A stretch of DNA of 64,000 nucleotides from Portunus trituberculatus (taxonomy: Eukaryota > Arthropoda > Malacostraca > Decapoda > Portunidae), in NCBI RefSeq assembly GCF_017591435.1, contig NC_059300.1:22894549-22958548 (forward strand), given 5' to 3'. Shown piece by piece: positions 58,805-64,000 of this stretch (its first letter is position 1; each line of letters opens with the position of its first letter). Made by a program: the position numbers and the translations under genes. The notes under the pieces are model-generated. The model did not search any database and was not told the origin of the DNA. It saw nothing but the letters and a program-made list of their open reading frames with translations.

Positions 58805-59476
58805 TTGAACAGACAATTTGGATTTAGGATAGGGCAGTCATATGTATCAAATTTAATAAGCTTCTACTCCAGAGTTATTGCAGGACTTGAAAACAGAGAT
58901 GGATGGGTAGACACAGTATACCTGGACATTAAAAAGGCATTTGATAAAGTCCCACACAGAAGACTTCTTTGGAAACTAGAGAACATAGGAGGACTGCGTG
59001 GAACCTTGCTCGAATGGACAAGAGATTATTTGAAGGATAGGGAAATGAGAACTGTGATCAGAGATACATACTCATCTTGGAGTAAAGTAACTAGCAGAGT
59101 GCCACAAGGGTCAGTGTTAGCCACCATTATGTTTCAAGTTTATGTAAATGATCTTCACATTGGGATAAACAGTTATATGAATTTATTCGCTGATGATGCA
59201 AAGTTGCTAAAAGTTATCAAAACCAGAGAGGACTGTCTACTGTTACAGGAAGATTTAAACAAGATCTATGAATGGAGCAAGAAGTGGAAATTGGAGTTTA
59301 ATGCCAAGAAATGTCACATAATGGAACTAGGAAAGAGTAAGAGAAGACCAGTATGGAACTATTTGATGGGACAAGAGCAAATAACGAAGACAAAACAGGA
59401 AAAAGATCTTGGAGTGATCATACAAGAAAATCTGAGCCCTGATAAACACAAACAAGATATTTGGACTATCATATAA
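58805..59476 (+). CDS. LINE C2 ORF2: RT palm
   Basis: The 223-residue frame has RQFGFRIGQSYVSNLISFYS, TVYLDIKKAFDKVPHRRLLW (motif A), SRVPQGSVLATIMFQVYVND (motif B), NLFADDAKLLKVI (motif C, the usual FADD where C1 has FTDD), ECKKWKLEF-type primer grip and QEKDLGVIIQENLSPDKHK. It ends at a frameshift in the thumb. The thumb and C-terminus continue at 59478-60014. Comparing C1 and C2 shows FADD to be the likely family state. Confidence 0.88.
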   Translation: MNRQFGFRIGQSYVSNLISFYSRVIAGLENRDGWVDTVYLDIKKAFDKVPHRRLLWKLENIGGLRGTLLEWTRDYLKDREMRTVIRDTYSSWSKVTSRVPQGSVLATIMFQVYVNDLHIGINSYMNLFADDAKLLKVIKTREDCLLLQEDLNKIYEWSKKWKLEFNAKKCHIMELGKSKRRPVWNYLMGQEQITKTKQEKDLGVIIQENLSPDKHKQDIWTII

Positions 59477-60037
59477 GATGTTGACTAATATAAGAGTGGC
59501 ATTTCATTACATGGATAAAGATATGATGAAAAAAATCATCACAAGCATGATACGCCCAAGGCTGGAATATGCAGCAGTGGTATGGTGTCCAAGTTCTAAA
59601 AAAGATATGAGAAAACTGGAAAGGATACAGAAAACTGCTACAAAGATGGTGCCGGAATTAAAGGACCTCACATATGAAGAATGACTGAAGGATATGGGAC
59701 TGCCAACCTTACAGGATAGAAGAGAACGTGGGGACCTAATAACAATATATAAGATAGTAAATGATATTGAAAAAATAGACAAAGAAGACCTGGTGCTGTT
59801 GGCGGATGGCGATGGAAGGGCAAGAGGACATGAAAAGAAGATCAGGATGAGGCAGTGTGTGAAAGATGTTGGAAAATACAGTTTTCCACACAGAACGGTG
59901 GAAAAATGGAATGCATTGGATAAGGAAATTGTCGCAGCACATAGTGTGCATAACTTTAAAGACAAACTAGATAAATGGAGATATGGAGACAGGGACACTA
60001 TGAGCCTCGCTTGAACCCTGTACAATACAACTAGGTA

Positions 60038-60095
60038 AATACACACATACTCACACACACACATACATATACACACATGCATGCACTCACACAAA
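60038..60095. repeat. Impure (AC)n at the LINE C2 tail
   Basis: ACACATACTC(AC)n ATACATATAC and CATGCATGC variants extend from the LINE tail to the splice donor region of the FH1 exon. Confidence 0.85.
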
Positions 60096-60104
60096 CATAC
60101 TCAC

Positions 60105-60939
60105 CAGCTGGGCGGGAGGCATTCCAACCACCTGGTGGAGGTGCTGGGAAGGGTGCGGGTCCTCCAGGTGGCCTCATCCCTGGAGCCATGGGTGGTGGTG
60201 GGGGTCCCCCACCAGGCATGGGTGGAGGGGGTGGACCACCCATCCCTGGAGGAGGAGGAGGAGGTGGTGGACCACCCATTCCTGGAGGAGGAGGAGGGGG
60301 AGGAGGGCCTCCCATCCCAGGAAGAGGAGGAGGAGGGGGTGGACCACCCATTCCAGGAAGAGGAGGAGGGGGAGGAGGACCTCCCATCCCAGGAAGAGGA
60401 GGAGGAGGGGGTGGACCTCCCATTCCTGGAGGAAGAGGAGGAGGAGGTGGCGGCCCACCCATTCCTGGAGGAGGAGGAGGAGGAGGTGGTGGTGGTGGTG
60501 GCCCTCCTATCCCTGGTGGTGGTGGTGGCGGAGGTGGCAATGGCCCATCCATTCCTGGAGGTGGTGGTGGCGGCGGTGGAGGAGGAGGAAAGTGACCCAT
60601 TCCCGGAGGTGGAAGAGGTACAGAATGAAGTGACATGCTAGTTTCAGAAGGAGGAGGAGGAGGTGGTGGAGGAGGAGGTGGAGGAGCAGCAACAGGAGAC
60701 TGAGGTACAGGCATTCCAGTAGGTGATGCTGGTGCTCCCATCCCTGGGGGAGGTGGTGGGGAGGGGACAGAGGACATGCTGGAACTGGGAGGAGAAATAC
60801 TGGCCACACCTTGCACTGATGAAGGGGGAGGGGGAGGGGGAGGAGGGGCCAAGGTTGGAGAAGAGGGGCCACCATCAGCTGACGGTCTTGTAGGGGAACT
60901 TGGGGTATCAAAGTCAGCTTTGGTCTTGGCAGTGAGTTC
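60105..60939 (-). CDS. capu: Formin FH1 exon, proline-rich
   Basis: The 835-nt exon encodes 278 residues and one base. It begins ELTAKTKADFDTPSSPTRPS, then has several polyproline blocks. The last half is a tandem series of G-M-G-G-P(5-8) units: seven GMGGP units after one GMDGP and one GIGGP, ending FPAPPPGGWNASRPAG. FH1 recruits profilin-actin through such polyproline tracts. The acceptor is TTTCAG at 60940-60945 and the donor GTGAGTATG at 60096-60104. Phase 0 in, phase 1 out, completing a Val codon at 49103. Plus-strand frames rich in Gly/Glu over this region are shadows. Confidence 0.93.
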
Positions 60940-61780
60940 CTGAAACACAGACCAAAATAAAATTCATAGCAGAAATCCTACATAAGGAATATGAACAAAA
61001 TCACACTATTACATTAGTCATCTAAAAACAATATCACTATCAGTTTGCAAGAGCTCTCTATCTGAGCAATCTTTACAGGGAGAGAGTTGACAGAGTGATG
61101 GTGAGACCAAAAGGCAAATTTACCACCTTCACTTGTCCTTCCAAGACAAAAATTTAACTTTCGGAGTAAATAAGTACGGTTGCCGTTTTTGTTTCTCTGT
61201 GCTAGTGTTATTTCATCATATGATGCATATTAACAACATATTCAACAATTCATTATGAGACAGGTATTACAGTGCACGAGAAAAATAAACATGGAATAAC
61301 CAGCACTTAACACATTACTTCACTTTGCAAGTTCATAGTTCACACAAAAGAATATATAATTTGCATAGTGTTAAAATATCAACAGTAAGCAAAATATAGA
61401 AGAGATTAAAGGTTAAAATGCTCCTTTACTTCCATTTCAAAGATATCATCTGTAGATACTCATATTCCAAAACAAGAAATGTAATATTTCTAAACAGGTC
61501 TTAACCTGCACTTAAGGCCCAACACACTTTGAGTGTTTTCCACTATGCTGTAGCTACAGCCTTGCAACAATAGCAATGCACAGACTATGCATTTTTCACT
61601 GTATAGTTGATATCAAGGTGGTGTGTGTGATCAGCCAGCAGTGTCAGCATGGATTTGAAAAGGAAGCTTATTATTTCTTCCAGAGATAAATACAAACTAC
61701 ATACATGGACAGTGAAGAGAAAGTGGAACAAAATGATTGCTAGTAAAAATAGTAAATGAAAACTATAGGTCTGTTTAAAC
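60940..61780. other. Intron sequence upstream (in sense) of the FH1 exon
   Basis: No transposon ends or coding motifs recognised. The far exon of this intron is beyond the right edge. Confidence 0.55.
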
Positions 61781-63132
61781 CAGGGGTTCTCAACCTTTTT
61801 AATCTTATGTACCCTTTGAAGTCTTTCAGTATTAGTCACACACCCCTTACCTACAATGCAGCGTCACGAAGGGTAAAAATAAATGCATGGTTTATTGACT
61901 TAATTTATTAAGTTTAAATTGTGTTATATATGTGGAGCAGAAAATTTTTCTAATTAGTATGAGTATGTGACGTCACTATGAGGTAGTGTTGATAGGAACT
62001 AGTACTTCACAGGAAACACTATGTGATTAGCATGCAGACATACAGTTTTCAATCACTGTGGCAGTGAACTAGTGCTGCTTATAGCTAGTTGCAACTTGTA
62101 ACTAGTAACAGTGATATGGAAGTCACTGTGCGTGTGAATAGTACATAAAAAAAATAAATCAGAACTCGATAATATGGGTTTGCAAGGTTGTGTGGCAACT
62201 ATAATTCAAGACAGCTTTCTCTCAATTGACAAAACTCCAAGAGTTTCCTTGTTAAAGCTGTTAATGTGTCCTGGTTCTAGTGCAGGACACATCTAGCCTA
62301 ACACATGTAGGCCACATTGAATACAGGTAACTCTCGACTTACGTGTTTGATTTACGCGTTTTTGTTATAACATGACCGAAAAAATATTATAATTAATTTA
62401 ATTTGCGCGATCGGTTTGCTTATACGATTTGGCCCAACCACATTTTCAAACTGAGCACCAGACGCAATTTCAAACTGCACACCAGAGAGTTCCGCAGCTG
62501 GCCGATAGGTGGGAGCTCCGCTCTTCTCGTGCCTCAATTGCAGTTTGCCAGCACTGAGTACAGACGGAATCTCTTCAATCTGCCTATAATTCACCAAGAT
62601 GGCCCCAAAACGTCCTTCATCATCTTCTGCATGAGGGGTTATTTTTGAAAAGTGGATTTTTGATAAAGTGGTAAAGCTCAGAGGAAGAGTGACTGACTGT
62701 AATGTGAGTGGTGAAGGCAGTGATGCAGTGAGTGTTTTGTTTACATATTCTTTGTTTTGTTGTATTCTCTTATTATTTCTTAATTTTCTCTTTGCTTTAA
62801 ATACACTTCAAGTATTTGGAATGGTAAATAATAAAAACATGTTAATTTAGCCAAATAAATTAGAGTATTTTGTACAATTTTTTTTTGGACCACATCCCAC
62901 ATGCCCCCTATTATCTATTGTTTCTTATGAGAATTACAAGTTTGTTTAACACGAATTTTGATATACGCGATGCCTCTTGGAACGCATCTATCACGTAAAT
63001 CAAGAGTTACCTGTACTACAAACAGGTTTGCAGTTATTAAAAACTGAAGCATTTTGAGAAACCTGCCACGTACCCCTAAGAATTCCTCTCACGTATCCCT
63101 GGGGCTACACTTACCCAGGTTGAGAACCCCTG
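61781..63132. mobile_element. hAT-type MITE (1352 bp) with perfect 8-bp target duplication
   Basis: The left end is CAGGGGTTCTCAACC and the right end in complement is CAGGGGTTCTCAACC. The 8-bp duplication GTTTAAAC flanks it at 61773-61780 and 63133-63140. Length, termini and 8-bp duplication are hAT features. There is no transposase. A second, TA-targeting element sits inside at 62324-63013, so the original MITE was about 660 bp. Confidence 0.92.
62324..63013 (+). mobile_element. Tigger-like MITE (690 bp) nested in the hAT MITE
   Basis: TA flanks both sides (62322-62323 and 63014-63015). Terminal inverted repeats are CAGGTAACTCTCGACTTACG and, in complement, CAGGTAACTCTTGATTTACG. A start MAPKRPSSSSA followed by a stop near 62597-62632 resembles the first codons of Tigger-type transposases. 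The rest of the enzyme is missing. Confidence 0.88.
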
Positions 63133-63320
63133 GTTTAAACCATTTGCCTATCTTGTTGAATGAAAGGATATTCTAAGAATTCTGTAATTTTCTCATATAA
63201 TTATTATTTAATAGTTATATTTTCATATTACAAAGAACTTATCCCATATACATATTTCTGCTTTCCTTAATAAATAAATCAGTGTCAAAGTAATCAATAA
63301 CCTTTCTTCAATTAATTCAT

Positions 63321-63545
63321 GGAGGCGGTGGCATAGTGGATAAGGTGGTGAGTGTGGAATCAGGCAGACGTCCACACATAGGTTTGAATCCCACCACATA
63401 CCGCTTTGAAGCTATGCCATTTGTAGAGTGGTTTAAAGTTATTTACATATTACCATGATACCCATGTTTTAGGTGGTTACACCAAAGATGTGCTTGGGTG
63501 GTGATATGGACCCTAATATGGGTACCACTATAAATAAAATTGCCT
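63321..63545 (+). mobile_element. Second tRNA-derived SINE
   Basis: An A box TGGCATAGTGG (63329-63339) and B box GGTTTGAATCC (63381-63391) are about 41 bp apart, as in tRNA promoters. The body continues through a TTTAAAGTTATTTACATATT region to an AATAAAATTG end near 63545. There is no AC array at either side, unlike the SINE at 1150. The tRNA of origin is unclear because the anticodon arm is degraded. Limits are approximate. Confidence 0.6.
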
Positions 63546-63950
63546 GTGCCACTAATGGGCAGAAGCTTAACAGAGCTTCCCATATATACTCTTCAAGTAT
63601 GCCTACAGGCGCTATAAGCCATAACAAAAAAAAAAAGTTGAATACAACTCTGTGGCCTAAAATTGAGGTAGTCATTAGAATAGACAATTACTCTTCTCAT
63701 TGACTCTTTTCAAAGTCATATAAGACTGAGGTGCATCTTCATTCACAAACCATGGTAGCAGCTGCAGTGTGTGTGTCAACCTTAATGTATGTCAAACCAC
63801 CCACGGAAATCTCTATCTGCTGTGAATCAGCATGTGGCAGAGAAAATATGCAGTAACATGTGACCACCTGTGGTTCTGCATATGCTGCCACCAACTACTA
63901 CCATACACAATAGAAATTATATGTATGCGATGGTTGTAAAAATACATAGT

Positions 63951-64000
63951 CAACTCTTGATTAACACGAGGGTTATGTTCCTGGAAATGTTGTGTTATTG
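63951..64000. mobile_element. Possible terminus of another TA-type DNA transposon (cut by window edge)
   Basis: CAACTCTTGATTAACACGAG and GGTTATGTTCCTGGAAATG resemble the ends and the GTTCCT subterminal motif of the Tigger-like elements at 23721 and 62324. Only one end is in the window. Confidence 0.4.

Larger units (their letters stand above)
56636..60037 (+). mobile_element. LINE family C, copy C2 (5'-truncated), plus strand
   Basis: It starts within ORF1 (IIKKEDLVRDAVDKKKC) after (AC)n and runs through endonuclease (57132-58151), linker and RT (58103-59476) and C-terminus (59478-60014, ending YSFPHRTVEKWNALDKE) to the tail CCCTGTACAATACAACTAGG plus TAAATACAC and an impure AC tract. The tail lies only about 67 bp from the splice donor of the formin FH1 exon. 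Antisense to the gene. Confidence 0.92.

Noticed and set aside
60077..60641. Plus-strand Gly-rich and Glu-rich frames opposite the FH1 exon
   Set aside because: They are antisense shadows of the proline-rich coding repeat. The minus-strand frame has splice sites and phase agreement with seven other exons.

Overview
The window is eukaryotic, intron-rich and packed with transposons. It fits an arthropod, most likely a decapod crustacean; that is an inference from gene style, LINE/SINE content and very abundant (AC)n, not something the sequence proves. The only host gene I can support is a formin of the Cappuccino/FMN type on the minus strand. Eight coding exons (60939 down to 362) carry the proline-rich FH1 domain and the first two thirds of the FH2 domain. 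All eight join in phase at GT-AG junctions. The 5' part lies beyond the right edge and the FH2 C-terminus and tail beyond the left edge. Three large introns (about 24.5, 22.2 and 11.0 kb) hold nearly all the mobile DNA; four short introns (102-389 bp) do not.

Region by region: 1-1112, two FH2 exons and plain intron. 1113-15975, a tRNA-derived SINE and a dense run of minus-strand non-LTR retrotransposons, here called families A, B, C and D. About 16500-21640, a decayed DIRS-type tyrosine-recombinase retrotransposon on the plus strand, interrupted by a Tigger-like element that itself carries a piggyBac-type MITE. 22980-24720, a piggyBac transposase remnant and a second Tigger-like element with both ends. 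25438-26437, three small FH2 exons. 26591-39800, LINE family E tail, D, then three head-to-tail A copies. 40291-47904, a plus-strand block: a C/D chimera, D, and an A copy missing its 3' end. 48589-49103, two FH2 exons. 51631-60037, SINE piece, A (minus) and C (plus). 60105-60939, the FH1 exon. 61781-63132, a hAT MITE with a nested Tigger-like MITE. 63321-64000, a second tRNA-derived SINE and the start of another DNA transposon.

The most striking pattern is the link between the LINE/SINE families and (AC)n microsatellites. Every long (AC)n/(GT)n array touches a LINE, a SINE or a very short LINE tail, and the repeat always reads AC on the sense strand of its neighbour, at 5' as well as 3' ends, whichever way the element points. 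The LINE families share a terminal motif of the form NTAGGTAAATAC, sometimes in two copies, followed by (AC)n. This suggests a set of related LINEs, plus a SINE, that insert into (AC)n in one orientation and so build up AC-linked chains of elements. Most LINE reading frames are broken, many at homopolymers, so part of the damage may be assembly error.
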